Positions 52,781 through 64,000 of a stretch of 64,000 bases of DNA are shown here, piece by piece (the first letter of the stretch is position 1; every line of letters begins with the position of its first letter). The position numbers and the translations under genes were made by a program. Origin of the DNA: JAHRAW01 sp965262585 (GTDB taxonomy: Bacteria; Pseudomonadota; Gammaproteobacteria; Arenicellales; Poriferihabitantaceae). The stretch spans positions 2,232,001 to 2,296,000 of the forward strand of contig OZ253546.1 in the NCBI GenBank assembly GCA_965262585.1, in the 5' to 3' direction. The notes below the pieces were generated by a model. The model had not been told where the DNA came from and searched no databases. It saw only the letters and a program-made list of their open reading frames with translations.

Positions 52781-53263
52781 TCAGTCATACCGGACTTTTA
52801 GTATTTCGTAAATCCGTTTCCCGGCGGGCGCGTCTACTTCGACTTCATCGCCTTCTTGTTTGTTCATGAGGGCGCGGCCGATGGGGGAGTGGATGGAAAT
52901 GCTGCCTTTGTCCAGGTTGGCTTCTAGGTGGCCGACTAGTTGGTAGGTGACTTCGTTGTCCTGATGTGCGGCGTACAACTTCACCGTGGCGCCGAACACC
53001 ACTCTGCCGGCCACGGCGATGCTTGCCGGGTCGATTACTTCGGCGATGGCGAGGTTCGATTCCAACTGGCCGATGCGCCCTTCGATGAATCCCTGCTGTT
53101 CCCGGGCGGCATCGTATTCGGCATTTTCCGAGAGGTCGCCGTGGGCGCGGGCTTCGGCGATGGCTTGAATGATGCGCGGGCGCTCCACGCTTTTCAGGCG
53201 CTTCAATTCGGCGCGCAACTGCTCGGCGCCGACTCGGGTTAAAATTACTCTTTCAGTATTCAT
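52781..53263 (-). CDS. greA: Transcription elongation factor GreA
   Basis: A 160-residue factor that stimulates RNA polymerase to cleave backtracked transcripts. The N-terminal coiled coil has the acidic tip HGDLSENAEYDAAREQQ, and the C-terminal FKBP-like domain ends with GKRIYEILKVRY. Its place directly after carAB is a common proteobacterial arrangement; 102 bp without a visible terminator separate it from carB. Confidence 0.96.
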   Translation of the reverse strand: MNTERVILTRVGAEQLRAELKRLKSVERPRIIQAIAEARAHGDLSENAEYDAAREQQGFIEGRIGQLESNLAIAEVIDPASIAVAGRVVFGATVKLYAAHQDNEVTYQLVGHLEANLDKGSISIHSPIGRALMNKQEGDEVEVDAPAGKRIYEILKVRYD

Positions 53264-53365
53264 CGTTTTTTTATGGCAACATTATTAGGGTTTACCCGGC
53301 GGATGGCCCGGGGCGGATGGTATGGGCTCGTAAATCAAGCGGTAAAACCAGCGCAACACACCAAA

Positions 53366-56594
<3,229 letters not shown>

Positions 56595-56602
<8 letters not shown>

Positions 56603-57725
56603 CAGTGCTTTGCATCATGGAAATAAAGCGGTCGAACAGGCCGCTGAGGTCGTGGGGGCCGGGGCTGGCTTCGGGGTGTCCTTGAAATGAAAAGGCCGCT
56701 TTGTCGCGCCGTTCCAACCCCTGAATGGTGCCGTCGAACAACGACCGGTGGGTGATTCGCAAGTTCGCCGGAAGCGAGGATTCCCGCACCGTGAAGCCGT
56801 GGTTCTGACTGCTAATCAGCACCCGCCCGCTGTCGAGGTCGCGCACCGGATGATTGGCACCGTGATGCCCGAATTTCATTTTTTCGGTTTGGCCACCGCT
56901 GGCCAGTGCCAGCAACTGATGGCCGAGGCAGATGCCGAACAAAGGGATTTGTCGTTCGAGCAATTCGCTGATGGCGGCGATGGCGTAATCGCACGGCTGC
57001 GGGTCGCCGGGGCCGTTGGATAAAAATACCCCATGCGGCTGATGTTCGAGAATTTGTTCGGCGTCGGCTTGCGCCGGTACCACGGTGATGTCGCAACCGC
57101 GCTCGGCCAGCAGGCGCAGGAGGTTGTGCTTGACGCCGTAATCGCAAGCCACCACTTTGAATCGAGATGGCGGTGCCGGCCCATAACCATGCTCGAGATG
57201 CCAGACTCCTTCGTTCCACGAGTAGGCGCGTTCGCTGCTCACCGTTGCGGCGAGGTCCATGCCGTTGAGGCCCGGAAATTCCTTCGCCGCTGCCAGGGCG
57301 AGTTGCGGGTCCGGCGACGAACCGGCGGCGATGCATCCGTTCTGCGCGCCTTTGCTGCGGAGTAGCCGGGTCAGTTTGCGCGTGTCGATGCCGCTGATGG
57401 CGACCACGCCGTTGTCCTTGAGGTAATGGGGCAGGCTGGATTGGGCGCGCCAGTTGCTATGCAGGGGCGGGACATTCTTGACAATCAGCCCGGCGCAAAA
57501 AACACCCCGCGACTCGCAGTCTTCCGCCGTGGCGCCGACGTTGCCGATGTGCGGGTGGGTGAGCGTCACCAGTTGCCGTGCGTAGGACGGGTCGGTAAGA
57601 ATTTCCTGATAACCGGTGATCGCGGTGTTGAAAACCACCTCACCGCTACTCATTCCATCAGCACCCACCGACACGCCCTGAAAAATGGTGCCATCTTCAA
57701 GGATGAGTAACGCCGGGTTGGTCAA
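56595..57725 (-). CDS. carA: Carbamoyl-phosphate synthase small (glutaminase) subunit
   Basis: A 376-residue class I glutamine amidotransferase that feeds ammonia to CarB. The catalytic Cys is in FGICLGHQLLALA, with His and Glu in FSFQGHPEASPG. The start is TTG 57725: the sequence GAGGAG (57732–57737) lies six bases upstream and no ATG is near. UUG starts have, from memory, also been described for carA of other proteobacteria. A terminator-like hairpin lies about 80 nt upstream. Confidence 0.96.
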
Positions 57726-57804
57726 CGATTTCTCCTCTGTGTCGCCGACCGGACACCATCCGGGCGGGAAAATTTGCCCGCGGGAAACCCCGACAAGCCC
57801 CCTT

Positions 57805-57837
57805 AAAAAAGGGAGAACCCGGATTCGGCTTTCTCCC
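57805..57837 (-). terminator. Hairpin with T-run upstream of carA (terminator or attenuator)
   Basis: On the minus strand GGGAGAA (57837–57831) pairs with TTCTCCC (57817–57811), the loop contains a further short GC stem, and six T follow (57810–57805). It could end transcripts from the autotransporter gene 435 bp upstream, or act as an attenuator in the carA leader if the promoter lies farther upstream. Confidence 0.5.
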
Positions 57838-57942
57838 TATTGTGTCGGTCATCACAGGCCTGATTTTACCGCCAATGCACCCGCTCTCAAGTTTGCGGCA
57901 GGTATTGTAGCATTCATAGGCCCGAGTGGGCGGCCCGTCGTC

Positions 57943-58003
57943 ATTCCCGAACGATAGAAAAATAGGGAGCGCCAGCGACCATATTTTTCATCGTATCGGG
58001 AAT
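57943..58003. repeat. 61-bp dRS3-bounded hairpin element (copy 2)
   Basis: Differs from 46650–46710 by two substitutions in the loop. The flanks CCAGAAGG(C)…GAGTCGG are also shared. The gap 57726–58271 otherwise contains only repeats and the carA leader. Confidence 0.85.
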
Positions 58004-58050
58004 CCAGAAGGCCAATAAGGAGTCGGATCTCGCCGCGCATGTTGTACTGG

Positions 58051-58239
58051 ATTCCCGCTTTCGCGAGAATGACGGCGTAGGGAGTCGGCTATCGCCGGCA
58101 TGTTTTACTGGATTCCCGTGTCCCCCAACTCGTCATTCCCGCTGTCGCGGGAATAACGACTTGGCGGCACGAGAATGACGGGCCTGGGGAGTCGGCTGTC
58201 GCCGGACATGTTTCACTGGATTCCCGCCTACGCGGGAAT
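58051..58239. repeat. Array of dRS3-like repeats including the third 65-bp nested palindrome
   Basis: An imperfect dRS3-like palindrome (58051–58070), a 65-bp nested palindrome (58112–58176, same plan as 46757–46821) and a perfect ATTCCCGC-CTAC-GCGGGAAT (58220–58239) follow one another, joined by spacers like those of the 46.7-kb array. Confidence 0.82.
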
Positions 58240-58271
58240 GACGACGGGTAATGTTCGGCGTAAGCCGCGCC

Positions 58272-61200
58272 TTAAAACCTTACTTCGCCTTTTAGCAAAA
58301 TGGCTTGGCTTGGAGTAGTGCCGTCTCGGTGTTCGCCGGATAGGGTTAGGTTGTATCTGGTGCCGGATTTCCAGTTTAGGCCGAGGCGGTAGGTGTTGGT
58401 GTTGCCGATGGTGAACTCGCTGTAGGGGGTCAAAACCACGCCCCAGCGGCGCAATGATAATCCGTAGCCGATGCGGGCGTCCAAGTAGGTTCGGTAGGCG
58501 GCGGTTGGGTCGGTTTTGTTGGCGGTGTCAGCATCGGATAGCCCTTGATCCCAGAGTGCTTGGATTCCGGTGCCGCTTTGGCCGTAGCCGGGGCTTATGG
58601 TGAGCGACAGGCCCTGACCATCTGCGCCGGGTTGCAAGCGCAAACTACCGCTGATTCCCCATTCTCGGTAGTTGCCGCCACTTCCCAGCAATGCGCGGGC
58701 GCGGCCTTCTATGGTTACTCGGGTGGCGGGGTTGGTGTAGCGCAATCCGCCGCCTATCTCTGCGCCGCCGCCGGTTTCGCCATCGCCGCCGTCATAGCGC
58801 ACGCCGACTTCCAGCGATGGTTCATACACTCCGCCGTTCGCTAGTGAGCGCGACTGTTTCGATTCTACCGATACTCGCACGCTGGTTGCGTCTACGTCCT
58901 GAGCGATAATTCTGGCATCGCCTCTGGTGTTGCCTTCGACTTCCAATTTGGTGGTCAATACTTCGCCTTTGAGGCGCACATCGGTTATGCCCATTTGCCA
59001 CAACTGGCTGCTGCCGCCGATGCCGATTGTGCGCTGTGTGATGTCGCTCGAACGCATGGCTTCGCCGTCTTCCCTAATCTCTAAATCGCCTTCGCTGTAA
59101 CCGGTGGTCGCCCATAAATCCAAGGTGCCTGTGCTCCAGCCGAGATAGGGATTCACGCTGGTTAAGTCGATATCGTATTTGCCTTTGTCGCTTAGTCCAG
59201 TCGCCAGACCCGCCGCACCGTTATAGTCAAAATCTCCCCGCAGCCACGACACCGTCATGCCCGCCAATAAATCCGAGCGCACCTGCGCATCAACGCCGAG
59301 GTGAACGCCGGACAACTCGCCGTCCCAATTCAAACCGCCGCTCTCGCCGGATAACTCACGATATGCGCCGTCACCCCACAAGGTCGCCGAAGATTTGGTA
59401 GTTGCGGATTGATCGCCGACATTTAGCGGCACCACAAACTCGGAATCACCCAATAAGTTTTCCATGGTGCGCGTGCCGTCCGACATCGACGCGCCGTGGG
59501 TCGTCAAGACGGCGGCTAAACTGCGCTGACCGCCAACGCTGACTCCCGCCTCGGCGCGCTTGGCTTGCTCGATGCGCTGCACAATCGCACGCACCGTGTT
59601 ATCGACCATGATGCGCGCGACTTCGGGCAGAATTGCTTCGTTCAGTTCGGCGATAGCGGCGGGCCGTGCCTCGTCTGCGTTCGTTACGGTGATTACCACC
59701 TCATCAGGCGTCGAAACTATCGTCCCGTCATTGACGGTCAGGCTGAAGGTCAAGGTCAAATCCATCAGCAACTCATCCGGCGCATCAAAAGTCGGGCGTT
59801 CGGCAGTCGCACTGCTCAAATCCACCGTCGGTGTGCCGCCGGTCTGCGTCCATGCAAAGGTCAGCGTCTGCTTTTCCGGATCGTTACTGCCGTTGCCGTC
59901 CAGAGTCACCGTCACGCCTTGGTTCACGGTCTGGTCAGGCCCGGCTCTGGCGGTGGGCGGGTCGTCGGTTCCGGCGGTTACGGTGATAATTACCGTATCC
60001 GCCGCCGCCGAAGGCTGCATTCCATCACGAACCGTCAGGCTGAAGGTCAAGGTTACATCCGTCAGCAACTCATCCGGCGCATCAAAAGTCGGGCGTGCGG
60101 GGATTGCATCATCCAAACTTACCGTCGATGTGCCGCTGGTCTGCGTCCACATAAAGGTCAGCGTCTGGTCTTCCGGGTCGTCGCTGGCGCGGCCGTCCAG
60201 CGTCACCGTCGCACCCTCTCCCACGGTTTGGTCGGACCCGGCATCGGCGGTCGGCGCATCGTTCGGCCCGGCGGTTACGGTGATAATTACTATGGCACTT
60301 CCGCTTTGACCGCCACCCGGTTCGGTTGCGGTCAGACGGAAAGTCAATAACAAATCATTCGCCAACTCTATAGGCGCGGTGAAACTCGCGGTTGTCGTAG
60401 CCGCATTCGTCAAAACCACCGTCGATGCGCCGACCTGTGTCCACATAAAGGTCAGCGGTATCTGGCCTTCCGGATCGGTGCCGCTGCCGGTCAAGGTTAC
60501 CGATGCACCCTCTCCCACGGTTTGCGGATTACCCGCCTCGACAACCGGCACATCGTTCGGCCCGGCGGTTACGGTGATTACCACCATGTCGTTTCCGCTT
60601 TGACCGCCACTCGGCTCGGTTGCGGTCAGACGGAAAGTCAATAACAAATTATTCGCCAACTGCGTGGGGGCGGTAAAAGTCGCGGTTGTCATAGTCGGAT
60701 TCGTCAAACTCACCGTCGAGGTATCGACCTGCGTCCACAAGAAGGTCAATGTCTGGCCTTCCGGGTCGGTGCCGCTGCCGGTCAAAGTCACCGGCGTACC
60801 CTCCCCCACGGTTTGTGGATTACCCGCCTCGACAATCGGCGGGTCGTTCGGGCCCGCGGTTATGGTGATTACTACCGTATCGGGTGCCGAATTATTCATT
60901 CCATCACGAACCGTCAAACTGAAGGTCAAGGTCAAATCCGTCAGCAACTCCGTGGGTGCGGTGAAAGTCGGTCGTTCAGCAGTCGCACTACTCAAATTTA
61001 CCGTCGATGTGCTACCGGTTTGTGTCCATGCAAAGGTCAGCGTCTGGTCTTCCGGATCATCGCTGGCGCTGCCGTCCAGCGTCACCATGGTGCCCTCATC
61101 GACGCTTTGGTCGGGGCCCGCATCGGCGGTGGGTGGGTCATTGGTTCCGGCGGTTACGGTGATTACCACCATGTCGTTTCCGCTTTGACCGCCACTTGGT

Positions 61201-64000
61201 TCGGTTGCGGTTAGACGGAAAGTCAATAACAAGTTATTTGCCAACTGCGTGGGGGCGGTGAAAGTCGCGGTTGTCATAGTCGGGTTCGTCAAACTCACGG
61301 TCGAGGTATCGACTTGCGTCCACAAGAAGGTCAGTGTCTGGCCTTCCGGGTCGGTGCCGCTGCCGGTCAAAGTTACTGGCGTACCCTCGCCCACGGTTTG
61401 CGGATTACCCGCTTCGACAATCGGCGGGTCGTTGTTGCCTGCGGTTACGGTGATAATTACCGTATCCGCCGCCGCCGAAGTATTCATTCCATCACTAACC
61501 GTCAAACTGAAGGTCAAGGTTACATCCGTCAATAACTCATCCGGCGCATCAAAAGTCGGTCGTTCGGCAGTCGCGCTACTCAAATTTACCACTGGCGTGT
61601 TGTCGCCAACCCGCGTCCATGCAAAGGTCAGTGTTTGGTCTTCTGGATCGTCGCTGGCACTACCATCCAGCGTGACCATGGCGCCCTCATCGACGCTTTG
61701 GTCGGGGCCCGCATCGGCGGTGGGCGGGTCATTGATTCCGGCGGTTACGGTGATTACTACCATGTCGCTTCCGCTTTGACCGCCGCTCGGCTCGGTTGCG
61801 GTCAGACGGAAAGTCAATAACAAATTATTCACCAACTGCGTGGGGGCGGTGAAAGTCGCGGTTGTCATAGTCGGGTTCGTCAAACTCACCGTAGCCGTAT
61901 CGACCTGCGTCCATAGAAAGGTCAGCGTCTGGCCTTCCGGGTCGGTGCCGCTGCCGGTCAAAGTTACCGACGCACCCTCGCCCACGGTTTGCGGATTACC
62001 CGCCTCGACAATCGGCAGGTCGTTGTTGCCGGCGGTTATGGTGATTACGACCGTATCCGCCGCTGCCGAAGTATTCATTCCATCACTAACCGTCAAACTG
62101 AAAGTCAGGGTTACATCAGTCAGCAACTCATCCGGCGCATCAAAAGTCGGGCGTTCGGCAGTCGTACTGCTCAGATTTACCGTCGATGTGCTGCCAACCT
62201 GAGTCCACGCAAAGGTCAGCGTTTGGTCTTCAGGATCATCGCTGGCACTGCCATCCAGCGTCACCATCACGCCCTCAACCACGTTTTGGTCGGGCCCCGC
62301 ATCAGCGGTCGGTGGGTCATTGGTTCCGGCGGTTACGGTGATTACCACCATGTCGTTTCCGCTTTGACCGCCGCTCGGCTCGGTTGCGGTTAGACGGAAA
62401 GTCAATAACAAGTTATTTGCCAACTGCGTAGGCGCGGTAAAAGTCGCGGTTGTCATAGTCGGGTTCGTCAAACTCACCGTTGAAGTATCGACTTGCGTCC
62501 ATAGAAAAGTCAGCGTCTGGCCTTCCGGGTCTGTGGCACTGCCGGTCAAAGTTACCGATGCACCCTCGCCCACGGTTTGTGGATTACCCGCCTCGACAAT
62601 CGGCGGGTCATTGTTGCCGGCGGTTACGGTGATTACTACCGTATCGGGCGATGTCGAATTATTCATTCCATCACGAACCGTCAGGCTGAAGGTCAAGGTC
62701 ACATCCGTCAATAACTCATCCGGCGCATCAAAAGTCGGGCGTTCGGCAGTCGCACTACTCAAATTTATCATGGGCGTGTTGTCGCCAACCCGAGTCCATG
62801 CAAAGGTCAGTGTTTGATCTTCCGGATCATCGCTGGCACTACCATCCAGCGTGACCATCACGCCCTCATCGACGCTTTGGTCGGGCCCCGCATCAGCGGT
62901 CGGTGGGTCATTGATTCCGGCGGTTACGGTGATTACTACCATATCGCTTCCGCTTTGACCGCCGCTCGGTTCGGTTGCGGTTAGACGGAAAGTCAATAAC
63001 ACATTATTCACCAACTGCGTGGGGGCGGTAAAAGTCGCGGTTGTCATAGTCGGATTCGTCAAACTCACCGTAGCCGTATCGACTTGCGTCCATAGAAAGG
63101 TCAATGTCTGGCCTTCCGGGTCGGTGCCACTGCCGGTCAAAGTTACCGATGCACCCTCGCCCACGGTTTGTGGCTCACCCGCCTCGACAATCGGCGGGTC
63201 ATTGTTGCCGGCGGTTACGGTGATTACTACCGTATCGACCGCCGCCGAAATATTCACTCCGTCATTGACGGTCAAACTGAAGGTCAAGGTCAAATCCGTT
63301 AGCAACTCCGTGGGTGCGGTGAAAGTCGGACGTTCGGCAGTCTCGCTACTCAAATTTACCGTCGGTGTGCCAACCTGCATCCATGCAAAGGTCAGCGTCT
63401 GATCTTCTGGATCATCGCTGGCGCTGCCGTCCAGCGTCACCATGGTGCCCTCAACCACGCTTTGGTCGGGGCCCGCATCGGCGGTCGGCGGGTCATTGGT
63501 TCCGGCGGTTACGGTGATTACCACCATGTCGCTTCCGCTTTGACCGCCGCTTGGTTCGGTTGCGGTCAAGCGGAAAGTCAATAACAAATCATTCGCCAAC
63601 TGCGTGGGGGCGGTGAAAGTCGCGGTTGTCATAGTCGGGTTCGTCAAACTCACCGTCGAAGTATCGACCTGCGTCCATAGAAAGGTCAGCGTCTGGCCTT
63701 CCGGGTCGGTGCCGCTGCCGGTCAAAGTTACCGATGCACCCTCGCCCACGGTTTGCGGATTACCCGCTTCGACAATCGGCGGGTCATTGTTGCCGGCGGT
63801 TACGGTGATAATTACCGTATCCGCCGTCGCTGAAGTATTCATTCCATCACTTACCGTCAAACTGAAAGTCAGAGTCAAATCCGTCAGTAACTCATCCGGC
63901 GCATCAAAAGTCGGGCGTTCGGCAGTCGCACTGCTCAAACTCACCGTCGATGCGCCAACTTGCGTCCATGCAAAGGTCAGTGTTTGATCTTCCGGATCAT
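58272..64000 (-). CDS. Giant autotransporter with tandem PKD-like repeats (N-terminus outside window)
   Basis: At least 1,909 residues of an outer-membrane surface protein; the frame continues past base 64000, and GTG 63944 is not the real start. From the N-terminal side there is one partial and fourteen complete beta-sandwich repeats of about 95–100 residues of the PKD/K319L type, mostly alternating type A (NDPPIVEAGNPQTVGEG) and type B (NDPPTADAGPDQSV-EG). They are rich in Thr, Asp and Ser and poor in Lys. A linker (about 59690–59450) with EVARIMVDNTVRAIVQRIEQ leads to an autotransporter beta-barrel of about 370 residues beginning at ATLWGDGAYRE and ending in the C-terminal Phe (LLKGEVRF) used for barrel insertion. 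The passenger is probably displayed outside as an adhesin. Signal peptide and any functional head are beyond the window. Confidence 0.85.
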   Translation of the reverse strand, partial: DPEDQTLTFAWTQVGASTVSLSSATAERPTFDAPDELLTDLTLTFSLTVSDGMNTSATADTVIITVTAGNNDPPIVEAGNPQTVGEGASVTLTGSGTDPEGQTLTFLWTQVDTSTVSLTNPTMTTATFTAPTQLANDLLLTFRLTATEPSGGQSGSDMVVITVTAGTNDPPTADAGPDQSVVEGTMVTLDGSASDDPEDQTLTFAWMQVGTPTVNLSSETAERPTFTAPTELLTDLTLTFSLTVNDGVNISAAVDTVVITVTAGNNDPPIVEAGEPQTVGEGASVTLTGSGTDPEGQTLTFLWTQVDTATVSLTNPTMTTATFTAPTQLVNNVLLTFRLTATEPSGGQSGSDMVVITVTAGINDPPTADAGPDQSVDEGVMVTLDGSASDDPEDQTLTFAWTRVGDNTPMINLSSATAERPTFDAPDELLTDVTLTFSLTVRDGMNNSTSPDTVVITVTAGNNDPPIVEAGNPQTVGEGASVTLTGSATDPEGQTLTFLWTQVDTSTVSLTNPTMTTATFTAPTQLANNLLLTFRLTATEPSGGQSGNDMVVITVTAGTNDPPTADAGPDQNVVEGVMVTLDGSASDDPEDQTLTFAWTQVGSTSTVNLSSTTAERPTFDAPDELLTDVTLTFSLTVSDGMNTSAAADTVVITITAGNNDLPIVEAGNPQTVGEGASVTLTGSGTDPEGQTLTFLWTQVDTATVSLTNPTMTTATFTAPTQLVNNLLLTFRLTATEPSGGQSGSDMVVITVTAGINDPPTADAGPDQSVDEGAMVTLDGSASDDPEDQTLTFAWTRVGDNTPVVNLSSATAERPTFDAPDELLTDVTLTFSLTVSDGMNTSAAADTVIITVTAGNNDPPIVEAGNPQTVGEGTPVTLTGSGTDPEGQTLTFLWTQVDTSTVSLTNPTMTTATFTAPTQLANNLLLTFRLTATEPSGGQSGNDMVVITVTAGTNDPPTADAGPDQSVDEGTMVTLDGSASDDPEDQTLTFAWTQTGSTSTVNLSSATAERPTFTAPTELLTDLTLTFSLTVRDGMNNSAPDTVVITITAGPNDPPIVEAGNPQTVGEGTPVTLTGSGTDPEGQTLTFLWTQVDTSTVSLTNPTMTTATFTAPTQLANNLLLTFRLTATEPSGGQSGNDMVVITVTAGPNDVPVVEAGNPQTVGEGASVTLTGSGTDPEGQIPLTFMWTQVGASTVVLTNAATTTASFTAPIELANDLLLTFRLTATEPGGGQSGSAIVIITVTAGPNDAPTADAGSDQTVGEGATVTLDGRASDDPEDQTLTFMWTQTSGTSTVSLDDAIPARPTFDAPDELLTDVTLTFSLTVRDGMQPSAAADTVIITVTAGTDDPPTARAGPDQTVNQGVTVTLDGNGSNDPEKQTLTFAWTQTGGTPTVDLSSATAERPTFDAPDELLMDLTLTFSLTVNDGTIVSTPDEVVITVTNADEARPAAIAELNEAILPEVARIMVDNTVRAIVQRIEQAKRAEAGVSVGGQRSLAAVLTTHGASMSDGTRTMENLLGDSEFVVPLNVGDQSATTKSSATLWGDGAYRELSGESGGLNWDGELSGVHLGVDAQVRSDLLAGMTVSWLRGDFDYNGAAGLATGLSDKGKYDIDLTSVNPYLGWSTGTLDLWATTGYSEGDLEIREDGEAMRSSDITQRTIGIGGSSQLWQMGITDVRLKGEVLTTKLEVEGNTRGDARIIAQDVDATSVRVSVESKQSRSLANGGVYEPSLEVGVRYDGGDGETGGGAEIGGGLRYTNPATRVTIEGRARALLGSGGNYREWGISGSLRLQPGADGQGLSLTISPGYGQSGTGIQALWDQGLSDADTANKTDPTAAYRTYLDARIGYGLSLRRWGVVLTPYSEFTIGNTNTYRLGLNWKSGTRYNLTLSGEHRDGTTPSQAILLKGEVRF
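59690..64000. repeat. Tandem coding repeats, 585–591 bp period
   Basis: Equivalent points of the A-type unit (minus-strand LTNPTMTTATFTAP region) fall at 60664, 61249, 61840, 62428, 63019 and 63604, giving spacings of 585, 591, 588, 591 and 585 bp, all multiples of three. Units are nearly identical in DNA, whereas the four repeats nearest the barrel are more divergent, suggesting recent expansion or gene conversion in the distal part. Assembly errors are likely in such a region. Confidence 0.85.

Noticed and set aside
60664..63987. Repeated plus-strand frames starting MGAVKVAVVIVGFVKL and similar
   Set aside because: They are the antisense of the PKD-like repeats; the minus strand is one continuous frame of more than 1,900 codons with family homology and a C-terminal barrel.
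60664..64000. CRISPR-like array
   Set aside because: The period is 585–591 bp and in frame; these are protein-coding repeats, with no 20–40-bp repeat/spacer pattern and no cas genes.

Overview
The window looks like chromosomal DNA of a gammaproteobacterium, probably uncultured. Supporting signs are the ihfA–merR–tRNA-Pro order, an E. coli-type GltX, YciA and YciB orthologues, a separate Xni-type exonuclease, a carA–carB–greA block, a fused B12-dependent mutase (IcmF) and dRS3-like intergenic palindromes. The rich quaternary-amine catabolism and the repeat-rich surface protein would suit a host-associated or marine life, but that is inference.

Layout. 1–2278: ihfA (cut at the left edge), a MerR regulator, tRNA-Pro(GGG) and gltX. 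2291–7527 (minus): a compact five-gene operon with two Rieske oxygenases, glyoxalase I, a glutamine-synthetase-like ligase and a MetX-like alpha/beta-hydrolase, apparently an amine-degrading pathway of unknown substrate. 7551–8925: an AT-rich insert with a membrane-tailed XRE regulator divergent from a prokaryotic viperin homologue, the antiviral radical-SAM enzyme. Their shared control region holds a strong sigma70-type promoter with a 16-bp palindrome inside it. 8943–17999: icmF, a methyltransferase, an acyl-CoA synthetase, a class III cyclase, a CoA-binding protein and metY.

18008–26282 is a mannose block: a Dol-P-Man-synthase-like GT2 fused to a GtrA domain, a GT22-type transferase, two tandem TMTC-like membrane/TPR proteins, and ManC, which would supply GDP-mannose. 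26315–28066: yciA, a deoxynucleoside kinase and yciB.

28121–41800 resembles carnitine/gamma-butyrobetaine catabolism: a beta-keto acid cleavage enzyme, an acyl-CoA dehydrogenase, an ADP-forming acyl-CoA synthetase, an aldehyde dehydrogenase, carnitine 3-dehydrogenase, RidA, a flavin monooxygenase, and two nearly identical Tat-exported solute-binding proteins, each with its own copy of the same promoter. 42069–46532: a SABATH-type methyltransferase, a 59-residue membrane protein, xni, folE and an FAD-linked hydroxyacid dehydrogenase. 47128–53263: a lipoprotein, SLC13 and DMT transporters, amt with a 60-residue membrane partner, and greA. 53366–57725: carB and carA (TTG start). 58272–64000: the C-terminal part of a giant autotransporter with about 15 PKD-like repeats, cut by the right edge.

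Intergenic gaps are filled with palindromic repeats of the dRS3-like ATTCCC…GGGAAT family, including nested 65-bp and 61-bp hairpins found at two distant loci. The most interesting items are the viperin/XRE pair, the TMTC-like O-mannosylation cassette, and the operon combining Rieske oxygenases with a glutamine-synthetase-like ligase.
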